Assembly: GCA_041394945.1 (NCBI GenBank)
Contig: JAWKHH010000003.1
Coordinates: 434,001 to 498,000 of the forward strand
Reading direction: 5' to 3'
From: Bryobacteraceae bacterium
Lineage (GTDB): Bacteria; Acidobacteriota; Terriglobia; Bryobacterales; Bryobacteraceae
DNA: 64,000 nt
Shown here: in pieces, positions 23,690-31,029 of the stretch
Numbering within the stretch: the stretch's first letter is position 1
How the letters are laid out: every line of letters starts with the position of its first letter
The notes under the pieces: generated by a model
Told to the model about the DNA's origin: nothing
Seen by the model: only the letters and a program-made list of their open reading frames with translations
Databases searched by the model: none
Made by a program: the position numbers and the translations under genes

Positions 23690-26600
23690 TCAATCGCCGG
23701 CGGCGTGTACGGCGCTGTCGCCGGTTCCGCGGCGGCGCCAGACCCAGGATTTCATGTCCTCGATCATCGAGTAAGCGACGGGCACCACGAGCAGCGTGAG
23801 CAGGAGGCAGAGGGCCTGGCCGCCGATGATGGTGATGGCGATGGCCGAGCGCTGCGAAGCGCCGACGCCGGTGCCGACGGCGGTTGGCACGAGGCCGGCG
23901 ATGATCGAGAGCGTGGTCATCAGAATCGGTCGGAGGCGGACGCGGTTAGCTTCGAGGATCGCCGGGCGGAGTTCCATGCCCGATTCGCGCAACTGGTTCA
24001 TGTAGTCGATTTGCAGAATGCCGTTCTTCTTCACGATGCCGAGCAGCAGCAGAACGCCGAGCGCGCTGAACAGGTTCAGGGAACGCCCGGTGAGATCGAG
24101 CGAGATCAGCGCGAAGGGAATGGAGAGCGGCAGGGTCAGCAAGATCACGAAGGGGTGAATCAGGCTCTCGAACTGCGCCGCGAGAACCATGTACATAAAG
24201 ATGGACGCGAGGCCGATGGCCATCATCATGTTGGCGGTGGTCTCTTCGAGCACGCGCACCTGGCCGGAGAAGACGACGCGGTAGCCGGTGGGAAGGCCGA
24301 TGCGGTCAAAAGCGCCCTGGGCGGCCGCGGCGGCGTCCTGAAGACCGTATCCGGGCGCGACGTTGCCGTAGATGCCGACGGAGAACTGGCGGGCGTAGCG
24401 GTCGATGCGGCTGGGGCCGAGGCCGCGTTCGAGCTTGGCGATGGAATCCAGACGGATGAGGCCGAGCTTGGCGGAAGGCACCAGCAGGCGGCTGAGAACT
24501 TCAGGATTGTCGCGCTGGTCGCGGGTGAGGCGCATCATCACCGGATACTGCTCGGAGCCTTCCTTGTAAGTGGAGATCTCATCCTCGCCGGACATGAGCA
24601 GGCGGACGGCGCCGGCGATGTCGGAGACGCGGACGCCGAGGTCGGAAGCGAGCGCGCGGTCGACGTGAACCTGCAATTCGGGATTGTTCAGGTTGAGGTT
24701 TACTTTGATGTCGGCGAGCGAGGGTTCCTTGTTCAGCTCGAGCTGAGCCGCTTTGGCGTACTGGACGAGCGTCATTATGTCGGGGCCGAGCAGCATGGCG
24801 CGGATGGGCGAGAAGGAGTCGCGCCCGCCGAGCATGTTGGGAAAGTTGATGCGGGGGCGGGTATAGGCAAAGTCGCCGAGCTGGGTGCGCACGCGCTGGG
24901 CCATTTCCTCGATGCCCGGACGGTCCTCCCGCGGGCGAAGAAGGATTGTCGAGTATGCCATTGTGACGCGATCCATGAAGGCGGAGCTGCGCGGCACCAT
25001 CATTTCGACGCCTTCCACCTTGTCGATGCGGCGGGCCATTTCGAGCGCGACGCCTTCGGTGGCGGCGAGGGAGGAGCCTTCGGGGAGTTCGATGAAGAGG
25101 CCGAGTTCGCCCTGATCTTCCTGGGGCATCCAATCGCGCTTGATGCGTTTGTTGATCCAGAAGGTGGAGGCGAACGTGAGTGCGCAGATGAGCACGATCG
25201 CCCAGCGGTGGCGGAGGGACCAGCCGAGCAGAGAGACGTAACCGCGTTCGACGCGGCCGGGTTCGCCATGGCCACCGCCGGAATGGGCCGCTTTGCGCTT
25301 GAGCAGGCGGGCGCTGAGCGACGGGGTGAGCGTGAAAGCTACGAGCATCGAGACGAGAATCGAGACCGACATCGTCCAGCCGAATTCGTTGAGGAACTTG
25401 CGGGCGTAGCCGGTCATGAACGCGATGGGGACGAAGATGATCACCAGGGATAACGTGGTGGCCATGACTGCGAGCGCGATCTCGCTGGTGGCCTGGACCG
25501 CGGCCTGCTTGGGCGGCATGTCCTTCTCTTCCATGTACCGGTAGATGTTTTCGAGCACGATGATGGCGTCGTCGATCACGATGCCGACGGCGAGCGTGAG
25601 AGCGAGCAGCGTCATCGAGTTGAGCGTAAAGTTCATCACGCGCAGGAGAGAAAAGGTAGTGACGATGGAGGTGGGGATGGCGAGCGAGCTTATGAGCACC
25701 GTTCGCCAGTCTCGGATGAAGAACCAGACGATCACCGAAGCGAGGAGGCTGCCGAGCAGCAGATGTTCCTCGAGCGCCTTCACCGAGTTGCGGATGTAGG
25801 TGGCCTGTTCCTTGATGAGCTCGACCTTCACGCCGTGCGGCATCTGAGACTTCACCTGCTCGAGACGTTCGAGGATGCCGTCGACCACCTTTACCGTGTT
25901 CATCCCGGTTTGGCGCTGGATTTCGAGGACCACCGCCGGCTCGCCGCCGACATAGGCGAAATTGCGCTTTTCGGCCATGCTGTCTTCGGCGTAGCCGACA
26001 TCGCGAATGCGGATGGGCGAATCGCCGACATTGCGGATGATGATGTTGTTGAAGTCGCTGACGGTTTCGACGCGGCCGCGGGTGCGGACGCCGACCTCAG
26101 TGGGTCCACGCACGATGCGGCCACCGGGCATCTCGACGTTCTCGGTGCGGACCGACTGCTCGACGTCCTGCGCGGTGAGGCGGTAGGCGTTGAGCTTGTT
26201 CATGTCGAGGAAGATATTGATCTGGCGGGCGCGGGTGCCGCTGAGGTCGATCATCGCCACGCCGTCGACGGTTTCGAGCGCGCGCCGAAGCTGCTTGTCG
26301 GCGATCTCGGTGAGTTCGCGAATGGGGCGATTGCCGCTGAGGGAAAGCGTGACGACGGGTTCGCGGTCAATCTCCGCCTTTTGGACGACGGGCGGGAGGA
26401 GGTTGGGCGGCAGTCGGCGCATCGCGCCGCTGACCTTTTCGCGGATGTCCTCCACGGCCTCGCCGATGTCGCGCTCGAGGACGAAGGTGATCATGACGGC
26501 GGCCGAACCCTCGAGCACATAGGCCCGAAGTTCTTCGATGCCGCTCACCGAGGAGACGGCCTCTTCGACGGGAAGAACGACTTGCGAAACCATCTCTTCG

Positions 26601-26767
26601 GGACTGGCGCCGGGCAGACGCAGGCGAACATAGACGGTGGCCGGATCGCTTTGCGGGAACAGGTCGACGCCGAGATCGAGGAAACTGAAGACGCCCATCA
26701 CCACCAGGAACATGATGAGCATGAAGGCGAAGACGGGTCTATTGACGCAGATTTCCGATAGTCGCAC
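23690..26767 (-). CDS. RND-family efflux transporter, HAE-1/AcrB-like inner-membrane pump
   Basis: 1025 residues, full length for the family, with twelve expected membrane helices in two repeats. The N terminus MRLSEICVNRPVFAFMLIMF and the paired proton-relay aspartates in LAVGIVIDDAIIVLENIYRY are diagnostic. The porter-domain motif FPQSDPATVYV and the region LNLFSALGVLLLLGIVKKNGI near residue 930 also fit hydrophobe/amphiphile exporters. Start GTG 26767 is preceded by GAGAGGA. No membrane-fusion protein, outer-membrane channel or regulator is adjacent, so its partners must be encoded elsewhere. The substrate range cannot be told from sequence. Confidence 0.95.
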   Translation of the reverse strand: MRLSEICVNRPVFAFMLIMFLVVMGVFSFLDLGVDLFPQSDPATVYVRLRLPGASPEEMVSQVVLPVEEAVSSVSGIEELRAYVLEGSAAVMITFVLERDIGEAVEDIREKVSGAMRRLPPNLLPPVVQKAEIDREPVVTLSLSGNRPIRELTEIADKQLRRALETVDGVAMIDLSGTRARQINIFLDMNKLNAYRLTAQDVEQSVRTENVEMPGGRIVRGPTEVGVRTRGRVETVSDFNNIIIRNVGDSPIRIRDVGYAEDSMAEKRNFAYVGGEPAVVLEIQRQTGMNTVKVVDGILERLEQVKSQMPHGVKVELIKEQATYIRNSVKALEEHLLLGSLLASVIVWFFIRDWRTVLISSLAIPTSIVTTFSLLRVMNFTLNSMTLLALTLAVGIVIDDAIIVLENIYRYMEEKDMPPKQAAVQATSEIALAVMATTLSLVIIFVPIAFMTGYARKFLNEFGWTMSVSILVSMLVAFTLTPSLSARLLKRKAAHSGGGHGEPGRVERGYVSLLGWSLRHRWAIVLICALTFASTFWINKRIKRDWMPQEDQGELGLFIELPEGSSLAATEGVALEMARRIDKVEGVEMMVPRSSAFMDRVTMAYSTILLRPREDRPGIEEMAQRVRTQLGDFAYTRPRINFPNMLGGRDSFSPIRAMLLGPDIMTLVQYAKAAQLELNKEPSLADIKVNLNLNNPELQVHVDRALASDLGVRVSDIAGAVRLLMSGEDEISTYKEGSEQYPVMMRLTRDQRDNPEVLSRLLVPSAKLGLIRLDSIAKLERGLGPSRIDRYARQFSVGIYGNVAPGYGLQDAAAAAQGAFDRIGLPTGYRVVFSGQVRVLEETTANMMMAIGLASIFMYMVLAAQFESLIHPFVILLTLPLSIPFALISLDLTGRSLNLFSALGVLLLLGIVKKNGILQIDYMNQLRESGMELRPAILEANRVRLRPILMTTLSIIAGLVPTAVGTGVGASQRSAIAITIIGGQALCLLLTLLVVPVAYSMIEDMKSWVWRRRGTGDSAVHAAGD

Positions 26768-26828
26768 CGGGCCGGATCCTCTCGTTTCGGACCTCTCGAT
26801 TGTACCCCGCTGGGCGAGCGCCCCGGGT

Positions 26829-26834
26829 TAGAAT
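26829..26834 (+). promoter_or_regulatory. TAGAAT -10-like box for the RidA-family gene
   Basis: TAGAAT (5/6 match) ends 8 nt before ATG 26843. Only a weak GGAA precedes the start, so the transcript is probably leaderless. Confidence 0.4.
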
Positions 26835-26842
26835 GGAACCTC

Positions 26843-27280
26843 ATGACACCGCAACAGAAAGCCGAAAGCCTGGGTATCGCGTTTGAGAAGCGTCCGCCCG
26901 CCTATTTGAATCTTTGCGTGCGTTCGGGGCAGCAGTTAATCACGTCGGGTCACGTGAGCACGCTCAAGGGGAAGCTGGGCGCCGGGGTTTCCACGGAGGA
27001 AGGCTACAAGGCGGCGCGGGAGTGCGCGGCGTTGATCCTGCGGTCCGTTTGGGACATGCATGGAACGCTCGACGGGCTGCGGGTTCTGAAGGTGCTGGGG
27101 TGCGTGAATTCGGCGCCGGATTTCATCGAGCAGCACCTGGTGATCAACGGCGCGAGCGACCTGCTGCACGAAGTGTTCGGCAAGGAGGGCGACGGCTACC
27201 ACGCGCGCTCCGCGCTGGGCTTTGCGTCGTTGCCGACGGGATCGGCGGTTGAGGTAGAAGCGATCTTCGAGATCCGGTAG
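26843..27280 (+). CDS. RidA (YjgF/YER057c/UK114) family protein
   Basis: 145 residues, cytoplasmic. The RidA fold is shown by LITSGHVSTLKGKLGAG, YKAARECAALIL, VLKVLGCVNSAPDF and the active-site arginine in GYHARSALGFASLPTGSAVE with the closing VEVEAIFEI. RidA homologues hydrolyse reactive enamine/imine intermediates from PLP enzymes to keto acids. This longer UK114-like subfamily is less well characterised, so the exact substrate is unknown. It is convergent with and directly abuts the small gene ending at 27281. Confidence 0.87.
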   Translation: MTPQQKAESLGIAFEKRPPAYLNLCVRSGQQLITSGHVSTLKGKLGAGVSTEEGYKAARECAALILRSVWDMHGTLDGLRVLKVLGCVNSAPDFIEQHLVINGASDLLHEVFGKEGDGYHARSALGFASLPTGSAVEVEAIFEIR

Positions 27281-27481
27281 TTACTTTTTCTTGCGCCGCT
27301 GCTCGGCCCAATAGCGTTTCATGCGCGCCGAGACTTCCCGACGCTCGGATTCGTCCATCCCCTTGCGTCCCCGGCGGCCGCCGCTTGGGCGCCCGGTTTC
27401 CATTGCCTCGAGGCATTCGATCGCTTTTTCGAGCCGGCGTTTCTCGTCGATCAGGTCGTCGATCGCTTTCCGCAGATCCAT
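27281..27481 (-). CDS. Small basic coiled-coil protein of unknown function
   Basis: 66 residues. A predicted helix DLRKAIDDLIDEKRRLEKAI has a heptad-like pattern. It is followed by a glycine/arginine linker (GGRRGRKGM) and a basic helix SARMKRYWAEQRRKKK. Similar tails with KRYWA.R occur in small acidobacterial proteins, and a nucleic-acid-binding role is possible but unproven. I chose ATG 27481, which has AGGATGGGA upstream; ATG 27493 and a longer 88-residue version are alternatives. It is the last gene in the direction of tatA-tatC. Confidence 0.6.
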   Translation of the reverse strand: MDLRKAIDDLIDEKRRLEKAIECLEAMETGRPSGGRRGRKGMDESERREVSARMKRYWAEQRRKKK

Positions 27482-27571
27482 AGCTGGTCCCATCCTAAGC
27501 AACGGGACGCCAAGGAATCTATAGACATTCAGTAAGTTCTGTACCAAGCGGGAGTTGGTGTATGTACTAAT

Positions 27572-27595
27572 CTCCCGCCGGCTATCCCGCGGGAG
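27572..27595 (-). terminator. Hairpin downstream of tatC
   Basis: CTCCCGC and GCGGGAG form a 7-bp perfect stem around a 10-base loop, beginning 7 bases past the tatC stop codon. There is no T-run, so it is a weak terminator or an mRNA 3'-end stem separating tatC from the small downstream gene. Confidence 0.4.
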
Positions 27596-27601
27596 TAGGC
27601 C

Positions 27602-28693
27602 CTATCTCGTCAAGAAGGGCCACTCACCGATCACTTTGTATCCGAACTTAGCCATGCCGTAGTAGACACCGCCGCCGAACAACGCAAGAATCGCGATCAG
27701 GATGGCCAACGCCACAGGCCAGGGGAATCGTCGCCCCTCGCGACTGAGCCAGAGCAGATAAGCGGCGAAGACGCCGCTGAAGTAGAGGAACACCATCGGC
27801 ACGGAGACCATCATGAGGTTGATCACATCGGGCGTGGGAGTAACCACCGCGGCGATGATGACGATGATGAGGATGGCGTAGCGCGAGTTACGAACCAGGA
27901 ATTGCGGCGTGACGATTCGCAGCAGGGCGAGAAAGAAGATCAGGATGGGCAATTCAAAGACGAGGCCCATGCCGAGAGTGATATTGACGAACAGGTCGAA
28001 GTACTCAGTGATGGAGATGAGCGCGTCGATATCCTGGCCGTAGGCGATGCCGAGCAGGAAGGTGAGCCCGAACCGGAAGGCGACAAAGTAGGCGAACAGC
28101 CCGCCGAGGACAAAGAGTCCGGCGGAACAGATGACAAACGGCACGGCCCACCGGCGTTCGCGTTTGTAGAGCCCGGGCGCGATAAAAGCCCAGACCTGAT
28201 AGAGCAGCCAGGGCGATGCGATGAAGGTGGCGCAAAGGATCGGGAGCTTGACCCAAACGATGGAGAAGGCCTCGGTGGGGCTGTTGACGACCAGATTCGA
28301 GTGGGTGAAGCCGGCCTCCTGGAGTGCGCGGCGGGCGGGGGTCTGAACGATCTGCCACAGATCGCTCGTGAAGTAGATGCTGGCGAAGAAGGCCACGCCG
28401 ATGCCCATCAGGGCGCTGAGGATTCGGGCCCGCAGTTCTTCGAGGTGTTCGAGGAACGACATGCGGAGCATGCCATCCTCTTCGGGTTCGTCGTCCTCGT
28501 CGCCGCTCGATTCCGGCTTGGGGGGCGACGGGGGCGCCGGAGGCGGAGCGGGTTCCGAGGGAGGGGCGGCGACTTCCTGGGCCGGCTGTTCGTAGCCGTA
28601 GTCGTCGTAGTAGGTGTAGGAGTCGGTCGCGTCGTTGACGGGGCCTGGGGAGTCCTGGCCAGTCGGATCTGGTTTGCTCTGCTCGGAATCCAT
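27602..28693 (-). CDS. tatC: Sec-independent protein translocase TatC with long N-terminal extension
   Basis: 363 residues, about 110 more than typical TatC. The TatC core starts at about residue 78 with MSFLEHLEELRARILSALMG and includes the periplasmic-loop glutamate in VNSPTEAFSIVWVKLP and six membrane helices; it recognises the twin-arginine motif in the membrane. The extra N-terminal ~75 residues are disordered: a Tyr/Asp-rich block (DSYTYYDDYGYEQP), a proline/alanine block and an acidic block (SSGDEDDEPEEDG). A further hydrophobic segment follows the core. It lies 85 bases behind tatA in the same direction, with a strong hairpin between. Six probable Tat substrates are encoded in this window. 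Confidence 0.93.
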   Translation of the reverse strand: MDSEQSKPDPTGQDSPGPVNDATDSYTYYDDYGYEQPAQEVAAPPSEPAPPPAPPSPPKPESSGDEDDEPEEDGMLRMSFLEHLEELRARILSALMGIGVAFFASIYFTSDLWQIVQTPARRALQEAGFTHSNLVVNSPTEAFSIVWVKLPILCATFIASPWLLYQVWAFIAPGLYKRERRWAVPFVICSAGLFVLGGLFAYFVAFRFGLTFLLGIAYGQDIDALISITEYFDLFVNITLGMGLVFELPILIFFLALLRIVTPQFLVRNSRYAILIIVIIAAVVTPTPDVINLMMVSVPMVFLYFSGVFAAYLLWLSREGRRFPWPVALAILIAILALFGGGVYYGMAKFGYKVIGEWPFLTR

Positions 28694-28726
28694 ATGTCGT
28701 CTGATTGCCGGAACCGCCGCGAGGCG

Positions 28727-28753
28727 CCGCCGGAGGCCGTTTGCCTCCGGCGG
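28727..28753 (-). promoter_or_regulatory. Strong intercistronic hairpin between tatA and tatC
   Basis: CCGCCGGAGGC, a five-base loop, and GCCTCCGGCGG make an 11-bp perfect, GC-rich stem in the 85-base tatA-tatC gap, with no T-tract after it. It could partially stop transcription or protect the tatA mRNA end, giving the TatA excess over TatC that the system needs. That role is an inference. Confidence 0.55.
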
Positions 28754-28778
28754 ACTCCTCTACGAGCCAGCGAACGGC

Positions 28779-29282
28779 TTAGCTCCGGACCGCGTCTGGC
28801 GCTTCGGCTCCATTAGCCGGCGCGCTCGAATCCGGCGCCGCCGCGGGGGCGGACGTTTCCGGAGTCGTTTCGGCCGCGGCCGTCACCGTTTCGGTCGCGG
28901 TGGCGGTTTGTTCGGCGCCCTCAGTTGCGGAAGCGCCTACCGTTGAGGAATCCGTGCTTTGCGCGGTGGTGCCGTCTGGCTCCGCGCCATACCCGTATTC
29001 GTAGCCTGAGTCGTAGTAGGAGCTGTTGTAGCTTTCATCGTAGGAGTACGAGGTGTTGATTTCGTTCTCCAACTTCCGTGTTTCGCTCGCCAGCGACTCG
29101 TTTTCCTTTTCCAGAGCCGACATCTCGCGATCCCAGGTGGACCTGAGCTCACTCGACGCGCGCCGGAATTCTGTCATCGCCTTGCCTATGGTCTTGCCCA
29201 ACTCCGGCAACTTCTTCGGGCCGAAAATGAGCAAGGCAAGGACAAAGATGACAATCGTTTCTTGCAAGCCCAGCGGACCCAT
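28779..29282 (-). CDS. tatA: Twin-arginine translocase subunit TatA
   Basis: 167 residues. A single N-terminal helix (LQETIVIFVLALLIF) is followed by the hinge motif FGPKKLPELG and an amphipathic helix (KTIGKAMTEFRRASSEL), as in TatA/TatB. The FGPKKLPELG form favours TatA over TatB, and no separate TatB is visible, so it may serve both roles. After a charged coiled-coil-like helix (about 50-78) there is a Tyr/Ser/Asp/Gly-rich stretch (YNSSYYDSGYEYGYG) and a long Ala/Thr/Glu tail. Start ATG 29282 has AAGGAG six bases upstream. It is the first gene of a tatA-tatC unit. Confidence 0.92.
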   Translation of the reverse strand: MGPLGLQETIVIFVLALLIFGPKKLPELGKTIGKAMTEFRRASSELRSTWDREMSALEKENESLASETRKLENEINTSYSYDESYNSSYYDSGYEYGYGAEPDGTTAQSTDSSTVGASATEGAEQTATATETVTAAAETTPETSAPAAAPDSSAPANGAEAPDAVRS

Positions 29283-29367
29283 TGCTACTCCTTCGTCGGA
29301 ATTTGGCGATACAGCACCATTATGATACCGCACCGGCCCGGCAGGGCGCGGCATTATTGGCGCATTG

Positions 29368-29373
29368 TACACT
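29368..29373 (+). promoter_or_regulatory. TACACT -10-like box for membrane-protein pair
   Basis: TACACT (4/6 match) ends 6 nt before ATG 29380, which has no ribosome-binding site. Weak on its own, but it matches the pattern seen at other leaderless-looking starts in the window. Confidence 0.3.
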
Positions 29374-29379
29374 CGCCGA

Positions 29380-29784
29380 ATGGCCTCTCGCGCACAAATT
29401 GCCGCCTACGCCGCCAGCGCCATCGCGATCTGGAGTTCACTCGAGTTGTACCAGCGGGTGCGCGCGGACCCGCTGGACGTTTACAACTTCGCGAAATTCG
29501 TGGAACGGGCCGAACCGGCGGCGGCGATGCTGCCAAAGTCGGCGCCATCGGGGTACTTGTCCGATGCGGGCCTGGATGAGCTGAAGGGGCAGATCCTCTA
29601 CCACTCGTCGCTTTACACGGCGGCGCCGCGGATGATGCGGAACAGCGCCAAATCCAATGCCGGGCAGGAGTTCGTGGTGGGCAACTTCTCGATTCTCGAC
29701 TGGGGCAGGATCGTGCGCCCCTATGGCCTCGAGACCTTCAAGGATTTCGGCAACGGCGTGGCGCTGCTACGGGCGGCGAAATAG
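29380..29784 (+). CDS. Small membrane-anchored protein of unknown function
   Basis: 134 residues. An N-terminal hydrophobic helix (IAAYAASAIAIWSSLELY) anchors an extracytoplasmic domain of about 100 residues with DPLDVYNFAKFVERAEPAA, GQILYHSSLYTAAPRMM and EFVVGNFSILDWG. The YxxxPR-like segment resembles the soluble tail of some membrane glycosyltransferases, which is weak evidence. The next gene, a polytopic membrane protein, begins 3 bases downstream, so the two probably form one complex. I chose ATG 29380 because a -10-like box lies 6 nt before it. Confidence 0.65.
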   Translation: MASRAQIAAYAASAIAIWSSLELYQRVRADPLDVYNFAKFVERAEPAAAMLPKSAPSGYLSDAGLDELKGQILYHSSLYTAAPRMMRNSAKSNAGQEFVVGNFSILDWGRIVRPYGLETFKDFGNGVALLRAAK

Positions 29785-29787
29785 GCA

Positions 29788-31029
29788 ATGCTGGGGATTC
29801 TTGTCGCCTTCCTGATTGGATTGCTGCTGGCGGCGGCGGCGCTGGCTCCACGCGGATGGCTGTCCTGGATCGCCGCGGCCGGCCTGGCGCTGCCGGTGGG
29901 CGCCGGCGCCACGGCGCTGCCGTTCTTCGCGCTGACATGGGCCGGGACGAACTCGCTGCCGGCGGTGCTGGCGGCGGACGCAGCCGTATTCGCGGCGGCG
30001 GTGGCTTGCTTCATTCGCCGGCGCGGCGGCGGCGATGCCCGGGAGCAAGGGTCAACGCATCCGCTGCTCGCGGTGCTGGCGTTCGGCGCGCTCGCACTGG
30101 CGCTTTCGGCGGCGGCGGCGCGGACCAACCAGATCCCGCTTGGCAGTTGGGAAGCGTTCACCGAAGTGAATCTGCGGGCGCGGTATCTGGCCGGCGAGGG
30201 CGCGCAGTGGCGCAACGCCGTATCGCCGGACCTGATCCGCTCCGAACCCTCCGAGCCGCTGCTGATGCCGGCGGCGGTGGCGCGATTGTGGCGATATTCG
30301 GACGGCCTGGATCCGGATGTTCCGAAGCTGTTCGGATTCCTGCTGCTGCTATCGGCGCCGGTGCTGCTGTTCGGCTCGATTGCCCGAACGGCGGGCGCCA
30401 ACGCGGGGCTGCTCGGACTGATCGCGCTGGCGGCAAGCGGACCCTACCTCGTCGAAGGCGCAGCACAGGGAACGGCTGCGCCCCTCAGCCTGATGGCCGC
30501 CGGCGCCATCGCGTGCGGGTTCGCCGGCAAGCTGGGGCTGGGCGGGTTGCTGGCCGGGTGCGCCGCGTTCACCCAAGACGAGGGAATCGTCTTCGCGGCG
30601 GCGTGGCTGGCGGCGTTTCCGGCGCGAAGCTCGATCGCCGCGGCAGCGCCCGGCCTAGCTGCGACAGCGGCTTTCAAGGCGCTGCTGGCTCCGGCGCGCG
30701 TGACGGCGGCGGCGCCGGAGCTGCCGGACATCGTGGGCCTCGGCTACGCGGCGGCTGTTGTCGCGATTCTGGCGTTTGGCGCGGGGTTGGCTGCGGAGCC
30801 GCATCCCTCGTGGCCACGCGCGGCAGCGGCAATGGGGGCAACGGGGATCGCCGCCGCGTTTCTGAGCAACGTTCCGGCGGCGCTGTTTACGGTGTGGCCG
30901 GCGCTGCTGCTGTTGGCTCTGTTACGGCTGAATCCGTTCCCTGCCGAATCGCAATCAGCGCCAGCAGATAAAGAAGACCACCGAGAAGCAGCGTTACCCG
31001 CAGGCCGAGGTAGAGGGCGAAGAAAATAG
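29788..31029 (+). CDS. Polytopic membrane protein, possibly glycosyltransferase-like
   Basis: 413 residues, very alanine/leucine-rich, with roughly ten to eleven membrane helices (for example GILVAFLIGLLLAAAALA, LLAVLAFGALALALSAAA, FGFLLLLSAPVLLFG). A loop after the third helix contains NQIPLGSWEAFTEVNLRARY, DLIRSEPSEPLLMP and RYSDGLDPDVPK. Charged first-loop residues and this layout recall GT39/ArnT-type lipid-dependent glycosyltransferases, but no decisive motif is present. It probably works with the small anchored protein encoded 3 bases upstream. Its last ~47 codons (after LLLLALLRLNPF) overlap the convergent gene by 143 bases, so the hydrophilic tail is antisense-constrained. Confidence 0.7.
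   Translation: MLGILVAFLIGLLLAAAALAPRGWLSWIAAAGLALPVGAGATALPFFALTWAGTNSLPAVLAADAAVFAAAVACFIRRRGGGDAREQGSTHPLLAVLAFGALALALSAAAARTNQIPLGSWEAFTEVNLRARYLAGEGAQWRNAVSPDLIRSEPSEPLLMPAAVARLWRYSDGLDPDVPKLFGFLLLLSAPVLLFGSIARTAGANAGLLGLIALAASGPYLVEGAAQGTAAPLSLMAAGAIACGFAGKLGLGGLLAGCAAFTQDEGIVFAAAWLAAFPARSSIAAAAPGLAATAAFKALLAPARVTAAAPELPDIVGLGYAAAVVAILAFGAGLAAEPHPSWPRAAAAMGATGIAAAFLSNVPAALFTVWPALLLLALLRLNPFPAESQSAPADKEDHREAALPAGRGRGRRK

Noticed and set aside
23690..26767. RND pump as part of a resistance island
   Set aside because: No transposase, integrase, adaptor, outer-membrane channel or regulator nearby and composition is like the surroundings; it looks chromosomal.
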